The notes below the pieces were generated by a model. That model was given only the letters and a program-made list of their open reading frames with translations. It was not told where the DNA came from and searched no databases. A stretch of DNA of 64,000 nt from Rhizobacter sp964253025 (GTDB lineage Bacteria > Pseudomonadota > Gammaproteobacteria > Burkholderiales > Burkholderiaceae_C). This document shows, piece after piece, positions 33,903 to 42,860 of this stretch. The stretch is from assembly GCF_964253025.1 (NCBI RefSeq), contig NZ_CAXUQC020000001.1, positions 1-64,000 of the forward strand, given 5' to 3'. Position numbers and translations under genes: made by a program. Within the stretch, counting starts at the first letter, position 1, and every line of letters starts with the position of its first letter.

Positions 33903-35083
33903 GCGGTTCCGTGTTCCTCAACGCCATGGGCGTGGTGTGCGCCCTTGGCATGGACCAGGCCGCGGTCCGGCGAAGCCTTTTCGCCGAGGCCTGCGGAGGC
34001 GTCGTCGAGACCGATCGCTACACGCCGGGCCGGCCGTTGCACCTCGGCCTGCTGCCGGCGGACGTGATGCTGCCGGTGAATGCGCCGCCGCACCAGCGCA
34101 GCCGCAACAACGCGGTGCTGGCCGCGGCCCTGGCCGAACCACGCGCAGCGATCGATGCCGCCATTGCGCGCTTCGGGCCCGGCCGCGTGGCCGTGATCCT
34201 GGGGGTCAGCACGTCGGGGGTCGAGGAGGGCGAGCGGGCAAGCCGCCTCTGGCAGGCCGAAGGCCGCTGGCCCGACGGCTTCAGCTATGCGCTGCAGGAG
34301 ATGGGCAACGCCGCACAGTGGCTGGCCGGGGAACTGGGCACCCGTGGTCCGGCCCATGTCATTTCCACCGCCTGTTCCTCGGGTGCCAAGGCCCTGGCCT
34401 CCGGCGCCCGCCTGTTGCGCGCGGGACTGGTCGATGCGGTCGTGGCTGGCGGCGTCGACGCCCTGTGCGAGTTCACCATCGCCGGGTTCAGCGCGCTGGA
34501 GTCGGTGTCCGCGGCGCGATGCAACCCCATGTCGGTCAATCGCAACGGCATCAACATCGGCGAAGGGGCGGCGCTCTTTCTCATGACGCGCGAGCCGGGT
34601 CCCTTGCGCCTGGCCGGCTGGGGCGAAGGATCCGACGCGCACCACATGTCGGCGCCGGACCCCACCGGCCGCGGCGCCGAGGAGGTGATCCGCCAGTCGC
34701 TGGCCCGCGCCGGCCTGGCCGCCGCGGCGATCGACTACGTGAACCTGCACGGCACCGCCACGCCGCTGAACGACGCGATGGAAAGCGCCGCGGTGGCACA
34801 GGTGCTCGGCCGCGACGTGCCGGTCAGTTCCACCAAGCCGCTCACCGGCCATGCGCTGGCCGCGGCCGGGGCCATCGAGGCGGCGATCGCCTGGCTCACG
34901 CTGGTCGACAATCCGCAGGGCCGACTGCCGCCGCACTGGTGGGATGGCGCGCGCGACCCGCAATTGCCGGCCCTGCACCTGGTGGCGCCGGGCCAGCGCC
35001 TCGGGCGCTCGCCGCGCCACGTGCTGAGCCAGTCCTTCGCCTTCGGCGGCAGCAATGCCGCTCTGCTGTTCGGTGCCGCATGA
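33899..35083 (+). CDS. apeO: Beta-ketoacyl-ACP synthase, elongating partner of the chain length factor
   Basis: A 394-residue ketosynthase of the thiolase fold. Catalytic Cys in STACSSGAKA near 157, His in NLHGTATPLND near 283 and His in STKPLTGHALAAAG near 318 complete the Cys-His-His set. With ApeC it should form the heterodimer that condenses malonyl units onto the aryl starter. Coupled to the preceding gene and to the dehydratase after it by 4-base overlaps. Confidence 0.92.
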   Translation: MSGSVFLNAMGVVCALGMDQAAVRRSLFAEACGGVVETDRYTPGRPLHLGLLPADVMLPVNAPPHQRSRNNAVLAAALAEPRAAIDAAIARFGPGRVAVILGVSTSGVEEGERASRLWQAEGRWPDGFSYALQEMGNAAQWLAGELGTRGPAHVISTACSSGAKALASGARLLRAGLVDAVVAGGVDALCEFTIAGFSALESVSAARCNPMSVNRNGINIGEGAALFLMTREPGPLRLAGWGEGSDAHHMSAPDPTGRGAEEVIRQSLARAGLAAAAIDYVNLHGTATPLNDAMESAAVAQVLGRDVPVSSTKPLTGHALAAAGAIEAAIAWLTLVDNPQGRLPPHWWDGARDPQLPALHLVAPGQRLGRSPRHVLSQSFAFGGSNAALLFGAA

Positions 35084-35526
35084 ACCCGATCGAAGCCTAC
35101 GTCCCCCACCGCGGCGCCATGCTGCTGATCGACCGGCTCGTCGAGGCCGGCCCCACCGATGCCGTGGCCGAGGTCACCGTGCCGGCCGACGGGCTCTTCG
35201 TGCACGAAGGCCGCATGCCGGGCTGGGTGGGTCTCGAATACATGGCCCAGACCATCTCCGCATGGTCGGGCGCACAGCATGCGCTGCAGGGCGGATCGCC
35301 CCGCCTCGGCATGCTGCTCGGCACCCGGCGCTACCAGGCCCATGTGCCCGATTTCGCGGCCGGCACCCGGCTGCGCGTCGAGGTGCACCAGGAGTTCGTG
35401 GGCGCCAACGGCCTCGGCATGTTCGACTGCCGCATCCTGCGCGAAGGCGAGGAAGTCGCCACCGCCCGTCTGTCCATCTTCGAGCCCGAGGATGGCGAAA
35501 GCATTCTGAGAGGCAGTACCCCCTGA
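35080..35526 (+). CDS. apeP: Hotdog dehydratase of the aryl polyene pathway
   Basis: A 148-residue hotdog protein. PHRGAMLLIDRLVE near 9-22 and GWVGLEYMAQTISAW near 48-62 hold the active-site His and Glu of FabZ/ApeP-type 3-hydroxyacyl-ACP dehydratases. It makes the double bond in each cycle. A second dehydratase is fused to the AMP ligase; in known systems ApeI and ApeP act as a pair. ATGA and one-base overlaps couple it to both neighbours. Confidence 0.9.
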   Translation: MNPIEAYVPHRGAMLLIDRLVEAGPTDAVAEVTVPADGLFVHEGRMPGWVGLEYMAQTISAWSGAQHALQGGSPRLGMLLGTRRYQAHVPDFAAGTRLRVEVHQEFVGANGLGMFDCRILREGEEVATARLSIFEPEDGESILRGSTP

Positions 35527-36260
35527 TGTCCGATCCCACCACCATCCTCGTCACCGGCTCGAGCCGCGGCATCGGCCGCGCCATCGCCCTGCGCCTGGCG
35601 CAGGCCGGGCACGACATCGTCGTCCATTGCCGCACGGGGCTCGAGCAGGCTGAAGGCGTGGCTGCCGAGGTCCGCGCGGCCGGCCGCCAGGCGCGTGTGC
35701 TGAGCTTCGACGTGGCCGACCGTGCGGCGGCTGCCGCCGCCCTGCAAGCCGATACCGACGCCCACGGCGCCTACTACGGCGTCGTCTGCAATGCCGGCAT
35801 TGCCCGCGACAACGCCTTTCCGGCCATGTCGGGCGAGGAGTGGGATGCCGTCATCCACACCAACCTCGATGCCTTCTACAACGTGCTCAATCCGGTCGTG
35901 ATGCCGATGGTTCGCCGCCGCCGTCCCGGGCGCATCGTGACCCTGGCATCGGTCTCCGGCCTCGTGGGCAACCGCGGGCAGACCAACTACAGCGCGGCCA
36001 AGGCGGGCATCATCGGTGCGACCAAGGCGCTGGCCATCGAGCTGGCCAAGCGCGACATCACCGTCAATTGCGTGGCCCCCGGCCTGATCGACACCGAGAT
36101 GGTTCCGCAGGAGGTGCTCGACGAGGCGATGAAGATGATCCCGCTGCGCCGCATGGGCCGCCCCGAAGAGGTGGCCTCGCTGGTGGCCTACCTGATGTCG
36201 GCCGATGCCGCCTACATCACGCGGCAGGTGATCTCGGTGAACGGAGGGATGGTCGGATGA
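35526..36260 (+). CDS. apeQ: 3-oxoacyl-ACP reductase of the aryl polyene pathway
   Basis: A 244-residue short-chain dehydrogenase of the FabG type. TGSSRGIGRAIAL near 10-22 binds NADPH. Asn in CNAGIARDN near 87-95, Ser in VSGLVGN near 138 and Tyr-Lys in TNYSAAKAG near 149-157 form the active site. It reduces the 3-keto group after each condensation. Its first base is the last base of the dehydratase stop. Confidence 0.93.
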   Translation: MSDPTTILVTGSSRGIGRAIALRLAQAGHDIVVHCRTGLEQAEGVAAEVRAAGRQARVLSFDVADRAAAAAALQADTDAHGAYYGVVCNAGIARDNAFPAMSGEEWDAVIHTNLDAFYNVLNPVVMPMVRRRRPGRIVTLASVSGLVGNRGQTNYSAAKAGIIGATKALAIELAKRDITVNCVAPGLIDTEMVPQEVLDEAMKMIPLRRMGRPEEVASLVAYLMSADAAYITRQVISVNGGMVG

Positions 36261-37495
36261 GCAAGCGCGTCGTCGTCACGGGCATCGGTGCCCTGAGCCC
36301 CCTCGGTCACGATTGGCCCACCGTGCGTGAGCGCCTGCTGGCCAGGCGCAGCAGCATCCAGGTGATGCCCGGCTGGGAGGTCTACGAGGGCCTGAACACG
36401 CGGCTCGGCTCGCTCGTGCAGCACTTCGACCTGCCGGAGCACTACAACCGCAAGACCATGCGCAGCATGGGCCGCGTCGCGCTGTTCGGCACGCGCGCCA
36501 GCGAGCTCGCGCTCGCCGATGCCGGCCTGCTGGGTGACCCGCTCGTGCAGAGCGGCCGCATGGGCATCTCGTACGGGTCGTCCATCGGCTCGCCGGCCGC
36601 CATCGGCGACTTCGGCCGCATGATCGTCGGCACCACGACCGAAGGCATCACCGCCAACACCTACATCAAGTGCATGGCGCACACGGCGGCGGTCAACATC
36701 GGCGTGTTCTTCGGCATCACCGGGCGCGTCATCACCTCGTCGAGCGCCTGCACGTCGAGCAGCCAGGGCATCGGCTACGCCTACGAGGCGATCCAGTCCG
36801 GCCGCCAGGTCGCGATGATCGCGGGCGGCGCCGAGGAGCTGCACCCGATGGACGCGGCGGTGTTCGACACGCTGTTCGCCACCAGCACCCGCAATGACGA
36901 ACCGGAGCTCACGCCCCGGCCCTTCGATGCCGAACGAGACGGCCTGGTGCTGGGTGAAGGGGGCTGCAGCTTCATTCTCGAGGAGCTGTCGCACGCCGAG
37001 GCGCGCGGCGCGCGCATCATTGCCGAGGTGGTCGGCTACGGCACCAACAGCGACGGCAAGCACGTCACGCACCCGAATGCCGACACCATGGCGATGGCCA
37101 TGCGCCTCGCCCTCGAGGACGCCGGCGTGGCGGCCGACGACATCGGCTATGTCAACGCGCACGGCACCGCCACGGACCAGGGCGACATCGCCGAATCGGC
37201 CGCATCGCATGCCGTCTTCGGCAACCGCGTGCCCATCAGCTCGCTCAAGAGCTACATGGGCCACACGCTCGGGGCCTGCGGTTCGCTCGAGGCCTGGATG
37301 ACGCTCGAGATGATGCGCGAGGGCTGGTTCGCGCCCACCATCAACCTGACCCGCGTCGACCCGCGCTGCGCGCCCCTCGACTACATCGTGGGCGAAGGTC
37401 GCGAGATCCGGACCGATCTGGTGATGAGCAACAACTTCGCCTTCGGCGGCCTCAACACCTCGCTGGTCTTCCGGCGGTGGCCCGAGTCGCGCTGA
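36257..37495 (+). CDS. apeR: Beta-ketoacyl-ACP synthase, second ketosynthase of the aryl polyene pathway
   Basis: A 412-residue FabF-like ketosynthase. Catalytic Cys in SSSACTSSSQGIG near 163, His in NAHGTATDQGD near 301 and His in KSYMGHTLGACG near 336. In aryl polyene systems ApeR is the extra ketosynthase thought to act early, on the starter, while ApeO-ApeC elongates. It overlaps the reductase gene by 4 bases and the phosphopantetheinyl transferase gene by 19 bases. Confidence 0.92.
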   Translation: MSKRVVVTGIGALSPLGHDWPTVRERLLARRSSIQVMPGWEVYEGLNTRLGSLVQHFDLPEHYNRKTMRSMGRVALFGTRASELALADAGLLGDPLVQSGRMGISYGSSIGSPAAIGDFGRMIVGTTTEGITANTYIKCMAHTAAVNIGVFFGITGRVITSSSACTSSSQGIGYAYEAIQSGRQVAMIAGGAEELHPMDAAVFDTLFATSTRNDEPELTPRPFDAERDGLVLGEGGCSFILEELSHAEARGARIIAEVVGYGTNSDGKHVTHPNADTMAMAMRLALEDAGVAADDIGYVNAHGTATDQGDIAESAASHAVFGNRVPISSLKSYMGHTLGACGSLEAWMTLEMMREGWFAPTINLTRVDPRCAPLDYIVGEGREIRTDLVMSNNFAFGGLNTSLVFRRWPESR

Positions 37496-38181
37496 ACGGC
37501 GCGGTCCTCTGGCTGGACCGCATCGCCCCCTTGGCGGCGGAGGCCGAAGGCGGGCTCATCGCCTGGCTGAGCGCGCCGGAGCAGGCGCGCTTGGCGCGCC
37601 TCACCTCGGCACGGCGACGCGCCTCCTTCCTGGCGGGCCGCGTGCTGCTGCGCCGCCTGCTGGCGACGGTGTGCGGCGGTGACCCAGCCTTCGACTGGCC
37701 GCTCGACGCGCCCGAGGACCTGCCGCCTGTCGTTCCCGGCGGCGGTCCGGCGCTGGCGCTCAGCCACAGCGGCGACTGGGTTGCGGCGGCCATTTCGAAC
37801 ACGCCGGCCGGCCTGGACATCGAGGCGGCCGGCCGCCGTCGCGACGTGATGGGCCTGGCCGCAGCTGTCTGCAATGCCGAGGAGCAGCAGCGACTCGCCA
37901 TGCTCTCCGACACGCCTCAACAGGAGGCCTTCCGCGAACTCTGGACCGTGAAGGAAGCGTGGATCAAGCGGCTCACGGAAGGCGCGAGCCCCGACCGGCT
38001 GGCCCGCGTGGCGACCCGGCGAGCGCCCGTCGGGACGCCGGTGGATGCCTGGACCTGGCAATGCGCGGATCTCGCCCTGACATGGGTGCATGTCGACGGC
38101 CCACCGCGCTGGCTGCACGGTGAGTCGGTGTTCGCGAGCCAACCGCCGCGCACCTGGCGCGTGGACGACGCGCCTTACTGA
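37477..38181 (+). CDS. apeB: 4'-phosphopantetheinyl transferase of the aryl polyene locus
   Basis: A 234-residue Sfp-like enzyme that loads the phosphopantetheine arm on the ACPs. LALSHSGDWVAAAIS near 89-103, GLDIEAAGRRRD near 109-120 (Mg-binding Asp) and LWTVKEAWIKRLTEG near 151-165 (WxxKEA) are the three family motifs. The start is a GTG inside the end of apeR. Its last 7 bases overlap the convergent amn gene. It closes the pigment locus and makes the ACPs independent of the general AcpS. Confidence 0.9.
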   Translation: MARVALNGAVLWLDRIAPLAAEAEGGLIAWLSAPEQARLARLTSARRRASFLAGRVLLRRLLATVCGGDPAFDWPLDAPEDLPPVVPGGGPALALSHSGDWVAAAISNTPAGLDIEAAGRRRDVMGLAAAVCNAEEQQRLAMLSDTPQQEAFRELWTVKEAWIKRLTEGASPDRLARVATRRAPVGTPVDAWTWQCADLALTWVHVDGPPRWLHGESVFASQPPRTWRVDDAPY

Positions 38182-39677
38182 AACGCCACTTCGGCGAAGC
38201 TGCGCAGCTTGCGGCTGTGCAGTTGGTCGACCCCCTGGTCCCGCAGCAGTTCGACGGCGCGAATGCCGATGCGCAGGTGCTGGTCGACCCGCTCGCGGTA
38301 GAAGTGGTTGGCCATGCCGGGCAGCTTGATCTCGCCGTGCAGGGGCTTGTCGCTCACGCACAGCAGGGTGCCGTAGGGCACGCGGAAGCGGAAGCCGTTG
38401 GCCGCGATGGTGGCGCTTTCCATGTCGAGCGCGATCGCACGGCTCTGGCTGAAGCGGCGCTCCGGCGCGTTGGCCGAATGGTGCGAGGGCAGCAGCTCCC
38501 AGTTGCGGTTGTCGGTGCTCGCGACCGTGCCGGTGCGCATGATGCGCTTGAGCTCGTAGCCCTTGAGCTGGGTGATTTCCTCGACCGCCGATTCGAGCGC
38601 CACCTGCACTTCGGCCAGCGGTGGAATGGGCACCCACAGCGGCAGCTCCTCGTCGAGCACGTGATCCTCGCGCACGTAGCCGTGGGCCAGCACGTAGTCG
38701 CCCAGCGCCTGCGTGTTGCGCAGGCCCGCGCAGTGGCCCAGCATGATCCAGGCGTGCGGGCGCAGCACCGCGATGTGGTCGGTGATGGTCTTGGCGTTGG
38801 CCGGGCCCACGCCGATGTTCACCATGGTGATGCCGGCGCGATCGCCGCGCACCAGGTGGTAGGCCGGCATCTGGGGCAGGCGGGGCGGGGCGATGCCGGT
38901 TTCGTCGCCGGATTCGCTCGGCAGGCCGGTGCGCCGCGTCACCACGTTGCCCGGTTCCACGAAGGCGTCGTACTGGCCATCGGGTTTGGCCATCTCCTCA
39001 TGGCCGAGGCGCACGAACTCGTCGATGTAGAACTGGTAGTTGGTGAAGAGGATGAAGTTCTGGAAATGCTCGGGCGCCGTGGCCGTGTAGTGGCGCAGGC
39101 GGTGCAGCGAGTAGTCGACCCGGGGCGCGGTGAAGAGCGCCAGCGGGTGGCGGATGCGGCCGTCCGCCCCGCGCTCCGGCTCGTGCGTGCCGTTGGCAAT
39201 GCCGTCGTCCATGGCGGCCAGGTCGGGCAGGTCGAAGAGGTCGCGCAGGAGCAGGCGGCGTTCGCGGGTGAGGCTGCCCTCCAGGTGGTCGTTCTCGGCG
39301 AGCGAGAAGTGCACCGGAATCGGCTGCGAGCTCATGCCCACTTCGAGCGAGACACCATGGTTGTTCAACAGCAGCGAGAACTGCTCCCGGTAGTAGCGAC
39401 CGAAGAGGTCCGGCCGGGTGAGGGTGGTCTCGTAGGTGCCGGGCCCGGCGACGAAGCCGTACGCCAGCCGGCTGTCGGCGCGGGCCACCGTGTCGGTGTG
39501 CACCCGCAGGTAGGGGTAGCAGGCCCGCACATGCTGCCCGAGCGCCTCGCCAGCCACGAAGCGCTGCAGGCTGTCGCGCAGGTGGGCGATGCCGGCGTTG
39601 TAGATGCTGGTGGCATGCGCCAGGGCCGCCTCCGCGTCGGTGAAGAACTGGGCTTTGAGCAGGGTGGGTGTGGCCAT
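38175..39677 (-). CDS. amn: AMP nucleosidase
   Basis: A 500-residue enzyme splitting AMP to adenine and ribose 5-phosphate, part of purine pool control. The N-terminal half is the family-specific domain (about 1-200). The C-terminal half has the nucleoside phosphorylase fold with NIGVGPANAKTITDH near 288-302, MLGHCAGLRN near 314 and ALDMESATIAANGFRF near 420-435, where the Glu binds ribose. Length agrees with Amn proteins (about 480-500). It is convergent with the pigment locus and divergent from the carboxyltransferase. Confidence 0.93.
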   Translation of the reverse strand: MATPTLLKAQFFTDAEAALAHATSIYNAGIAHLRDSLQRFVAGEALGQHVRACYPYLRVHTDTVARADSRLAYGFVAGPGTYETTLTRPDLFGRYYREQFSLLLNNHGVSLEVGMSSQPIPVHFSLAENDHLEGSLTRERRLLLRDLFDLPDLAAMDDGIANGTHEPERGADGRIRHPLALFTAPRVDYSLHRLRHYTATAPEHFQNFILFTNYQFYIDEFVRLGHEEMAKPDGQYDAFVEPGNVVTRRTGLPSESGDETGIAPPRLPQMPAYHLVRGDRAGITMVNIGVGPANAKTITDHIAVLRPHAWIMLGHCAGLRNTQALGDYVLAHGYVREDHVLDEELPLWVPIPPLAEVQVALESAVEEITQLKGYELKRIMRTGTVASTDNRNWELLPSHHSANAPERRFSQSRAIALDMESATIAANGFRFRVPYGTLLCVSDKPLHGEIKLPGMANHFYRERVDQHLRIGIRAVELLRDQGVDQLHSRKLRSFAEVAFQ

Positions 39678-39739
39678 GGCCCCATTGTGCGGCGATCGGG
39701 TGACAGCGAGCAGTCCCGGGGGCTTGCTAAAGTCAGCGG

Positions 39740-41572
39740 ATGAACGAAACGCTCCGTGCCCCCATGTCCGCGTCCGTCGTCCAGACCTGTGTGGCCGCCG
39801 GCGATCCCGTTGTCGCCGGGCAGCTGTTGCTGGTGCTCGAGGCCATGAAGATGGAGCACGAGGTGAGGGCGCCGGCCGACGCGACGGTGGCCACGCTGCT
39901 CGTCGGTGCCGGCGACCTGGTGGCCGAGGAAGAGGCCTTGCTGCGCCTCGGGCCGGCCCGACCGGTCGTGCCTGTGGCGGGAGAAGCCGCCACCCATGAA
40001 CCGACCGCGGGGACGGCGCCTGCCGCGGCGCGGCCTGACCTGCTGGCCCTGGAGCAGCGCCTCGCCTTCACGCTGGACGCCGCGCGTCCCGAGGCCGTCG
40101 CCAAGCGCCATGCGCTCGGTTTGCGCACCGCGCGGGAGAACATCGCCGACCTGTGCGACCCGGGCAGCTTCATCGAGTACGGCGCCCTGGCCATCGCGGC
40201 ACAGACGCGCCGCCGGCCGCTGGACGACCTGATCCGCAACACGCCGGCCGACGGCATTGTGACCGGCCTGGGTAGCGTGAACGGCAGCCTGTTCGGCGCC
40301 GAAGCCAGCCGCTGCGCCGTCATGGCGTACGACGCCACGGTGCTGGCCGGCACCCAGGGCATGCGGAACCACCAGAAGACGGACCGGCTCGTCGAGGTGG
40401 CCCTGCAGCAGCGCCTGCCGGTGGTGCTGTTCGCGGAAGGGGGTGGCGGTCGTCCGGGCGACACCGATTCCACCGCCATCGCGGGGCTGCACCTCACCAG
40501 TTTCGCGAGCTATGCGCGCCTGAGCGGCCAGGTGCCGGTGGTCGGCATCGCGGCCGGCCGCTGCTTCGCCGGCAACGCGGCCCTGCTGGGCTGCAGCGAC
40601 GTGGTCATTGCCACCCGCGGCAGCAACATCGGCATGGGCGGACCGGCCATGGTGGAGGGCGGCGGCCTGGGCGTCTTCAAGCCGGAGGACATCGGGCCGA
40701 GTGAAGTGCAGGCCCGCAACGGCGTCATCGACGTGCTGGTGGAGGACGAAGCCGAGGCCGTGCGTGTGGCACGCCGGTACCTGTCGTACTTCCAGGGCCC
40801 CCTGCCCGGCGGCGAAGCGCCGGACCCGCAGCGCCTGCGCGAGGTGTTGCCGGAGAACCGGGTGCGCAGCTACGACATGCGCGAAGTGCTGCGCGGGGTA
40901 GTGGACGTGGGGACGCTGCTCGAGTTGCGCGCCGGATTCGGCACCGGCGTGTTCACCGCGCTCGGCCGGATCGAAGGCCGTCCGGTCGGCCTGCTGGCCA
41001 GCAATCCTGCCCATCTGGGCGGCGCCATCGACGCCGAGGCGGCCGACAAGGCAGCCCGCTTCCTCCAGTTGTGCAACGGGCACGGCCTGCCGGTCGTCAG
41101 CCTGATCGACACGCCCGGGTTCATGGTGGGGCCGGAGGCCGAGGCCCAGGCGCAGGTCCGCCACGTGAGTCGCCTGTTCGTGCGCGCGGCGCACCTGCGG
41201 GTGCCGGTGTTCGCCCTGGTCTTGCGCAAGGGCTACGGGCTGGGCGCGATGGCCATGGCGGGCGGCGGCTTCCATGCGCCGGTGTTCACCGCTGCGTGGC
41301 CGAGCGGGGAGTTCGGGGGCATGGGCCTGGAAGGCGCGGTGCGGCTCGGCTACCGCAAGGAGCTTGAGTCCGCGGCCGAGGGACCGGAGCGCGAGGCGCT
41401 GTATCAGCGGCTGGTGGCCGAGCAGTACGAGCGGGGTCGAGCGGTGCACATGGCGGGCGCGCTCGAGATCGATGCCGTCATCGACCCCGCGGAGACCCGC
41501 CGCTGGCTGTCGCTGGGCCTGGCCTCAGCGCGGGTCCATCCGGCTGTCAGCCACCCGATCGATACCTGGTGA
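39740..41572 (+). CDS. Biotinyl domain fused to acyl-CoA carboxyltransferase
   Basis: A 610-residue fusion. Residues 1-70 are a biotin carrier domain with the biotin Lys37 in VLEAMKMEHEV. Residues about 95-605 are a carboxyltransferase with both halves, as in propionyl- or methylcrotonyl-CoA carboxylase beta subunits: ENIADLCDPGSFIEYG near 134-149, then an oxyanion-hole Gly-rich segment (GGGGRPGD near 234) and DTPGFMVGPEAE near 455. It should move carboxyl from biotin to an acyl-CoA or related acceptor. Usually the carrier domain sits with the biotin carboxylase instead. No biotin carboxylase gene is adjacent, so one must act in trans. The acceptor is unknown. Confidence 0.85.
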   Translation: MNETLRAPMSASVVQTCVAAGDPVVAGQLLLVLEAMKMEHEVRAPADATVATLLVGAGDLVAEEEALLRLGPARPVVPVAGEAATHEPTAGTAPAAARPDLLALEQRLAFTLDAARPEAVAKRHALGLRTARENIADLCDPGSFIEYGALAIAAQTRRRPLDDLIRNTPADGIVTGLGSVNGSLFGAEASRCAVMAYDATVLAGTQGMRNHQKTDRLVEVALQQRLPVVLFAEGGGGRPGDTDSTAIAGLHLTSFASYARLSGQVPVVGIAAGRCFAGNAALLGCSDVVIATRGSNIGMGGPAMVEGGGLGVFKPEDIGPSEVQARNGVIDVLVEDEAEAVRVARRYLSYFQGPLPGGEAPDPQRLREVLPENRVRSYDMREVLRGVVDVGTLLELRAGFGTGVFTALGRIEGRPVGLLASNPAHLGGAIDAEAADKAARFLQLCNGHGLPVVSLIDTPGFMVGPEAEAQAQVRHVSRLFVRAAHLRVPVFALVLRKGYGLGAMAMAGGGFHAPVFTAAWPSGEFGGMGLEGAVRLGYRKELESAAEGPEREALYQRLVAEQYERGRAVHMAGALEIDAVIDPAETRRWLSLGLASARVHPAVSHPIDTW

Positions 41573-41782
41573 GGCGGCGAGGCTGGTGCCGCTGCCGCGC
41601 TGCCGCGCCTCGCTTTGCTCCACCTCGCCCCGGACCACGAGGGCCAGCGTGGCCAGCAGCACCAGGGCCAGCACCAGCGACGCCGGCACCAGCACCGAGG
41701 GCGAGCGCACCCAGGCGGGCAGCCGCCCGAGCGCTGGCGGCCGGTGCGTTGGCCGAGCGCTCGTGGGCGAGGCGGAGTTCAT
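41525..41782 (-). CDS. Small single-pass membrane protein
   Basis: An 85-residue protein with one membrane segment (about 28-50: VLVPASLVLALVLLATLALVV). An Arg/Pro-rich N-terminus precedes it and a polar tail follows. No family recognised. Its ATG shares four bases with the stop of the 62-residue gene upstream, and its 3' end overlaps the carboxyltransferase gene tail by 48 bases. The coupling to a convincing small gene supports it. Confidence 0.6.
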   Translation of the reverse strand: MNSASPTSARPTHRPPALGRLPAWVRSPSVLVPASLVLALVLLATLALVVRGEVEQSEARQRGSGTSLAASPGIDRVADSRMDPR

Positions 41783-41967
41783 CGAGCCGCCGGTGCCACG
41801 CTGCCCCACGGCGCATCGGGCCAGTGCTGCGCCTGCAGTGCAGGGTGCGCGGCCTCATAGCCGATGGCATCGTCCTGGGGGTAGGGGTCGTCCCGGTAGG
41901 CCTCGGGGGCCGTGCCGCCGTAGTACCAGCGGTGCACGTCTTCCAGCCATTGCTCATCGTTGCTCAT
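41779..41967 (-). CDS. Small soluble protein of unknown function
   Basis: A 62-residue protein rich in Trp, Tyr, Asp and Pro (QWLEDVHRWYYGGTAPEAYR). GGAG lies seven bases before the ATG at 41967. It is coupled to the next small gene by ATGA. The composition is unlike random high-GC frames, which supports a real gene. No function can be given. Confidence 0.65.
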   Translation of the reverse strand: MSNDEQWLEDVHRWYYGGTAPEAYRDDPYPQDDAIGYEAAHPALQAQHWPDAPWGSVAPAAR

Positions 41968-42149
41968 GCTGCAGCTCCTGCACGACCCCGCGCCGCGCAG
42001 GATCATGGGACAGGATGCTGCTGGAGGCGTCCAGGTTCGGCTATCGGGCGATCGACCGACGCTTCGTAGGACGACGACTACGCCGCTCTCGCCGGGCTGG
42101 TGCGACACTCGCCCTCATGCATTCCGCTTCTCCCTGAAAGGCTCGTCCC

Positions 42150-42521
42150 GTGGCAATCGGCAACCTGATCACCGCCCTGAAGGTGGTGCCCTGGGGTGAC
42201 GTGATCAATGCGGCGCCCTCCATCGTCAAGGGCGCGCGCAAGATGTTCTCGCGCACCGAGGAGGCCGCTCCCGTCACGGCGCCGGTCCCCACCGGCGAGC
42301 CTCCGGAGCGGCTGGCGCGGCTCGAGGTCCAGCTGCGCGAGATGGGTGAGCGCGAGCAGGCGTCGGCCAAGCTGATCGAAGCCCTGGCCGAACAGAACGC
42401 AGCCATTGTTGCCACCCTCTCCATCCTGCGAGCGCGGGCGCGGTGGCTGGTGGCCATCAACCTGGTGCTGCTGGCGCTGCTCGGCGGCGGCCTGGCCTGG
42501 GTCGCCTTGGCCGCCCGCTGA
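42150..42521 (+). CDS. Small C-terminally anchored membrane protein
   Basis: A 123-residue protein starting at a GTG with a modest AGG ahead. A short amphipathic N-region is followed by a charged helix that may be a coiled coil (about 52-90). One hydrophobic segment comes near the C-terminus (about 97-118: WLVAINLVLLALLGGGLAWV). It resembles other small tail-anchored proteins of Burkholderiales, but I cannot name a family. It is convergent with the SMR gene, 24 bases away. Confidence 0.7.
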   Translation: MAIGNLITALKVVPWGDVINAAPSIVKGARKMFSRTEEAAPVTAPVPTGEPPERLARLEVQLREMGEREQASAKLIEALAEQNAAIVATLSILRARARWLVAINLVLLALLGGGLAWVALAAR

Positions 42522-42545
42522 GGTCGCGAGCCTCGCCGGCCGGCC

Positions 42546-42860
42546 TCAACTGGTGAGCTTCAGCCCGGCGATGCCGGCGACGATGAGCCCCAGGCAGGCC
42601 AGGCGCGCGGGGGTGGTGGCGTCGCCCATCAACACGATTCCGAGCACGACCGTGCCGACCGTGCCGATGCCGGTCCAGACGGCGTAGGCCGTGCCCACCG
42701 GCAGGTGCTTCATCGCCAGCCCCAGCAGCCCGACGCTCGCCAGCATGGCCGCCACCGTGAGCACCGTGGGCAGTGGCCGGCTGAAGCCTTCGGTGTACTT
42801 CAGGCCCACGGCCCAGCCCACCTCGAACAGGCCGGCGATGATGAGCAGGATCCAGGGCAT
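42546..42860 (-). CDS. sugE: SMR-family exporter, SugE/Gdx type
   Basis: A 104-residue, four-helix membrane protein of the small multidrug resistance family. Glu13 in AGLFEVGWAVGLKYTEGFSR is the proton- and substrate-binding residue, and the WAVGLKYTEGFSR stretch is typical of SugE/Gdx rather than EmrE. Gdx proteins export guanidinium as antiparallel dimers. No guanidine riboswitch was recognised in the leader. Confidence 0.9.
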   Translation of the reverse strand: MPWILLIIAGLFEVGWAVGLKYTEGFSRPLPTVLTVAAMLASVGLLGLAMKHLPVGTAYAVWTGIGTVGTVVLGIVLMGDATTPARLACLGLIVAGIAGLKLTS

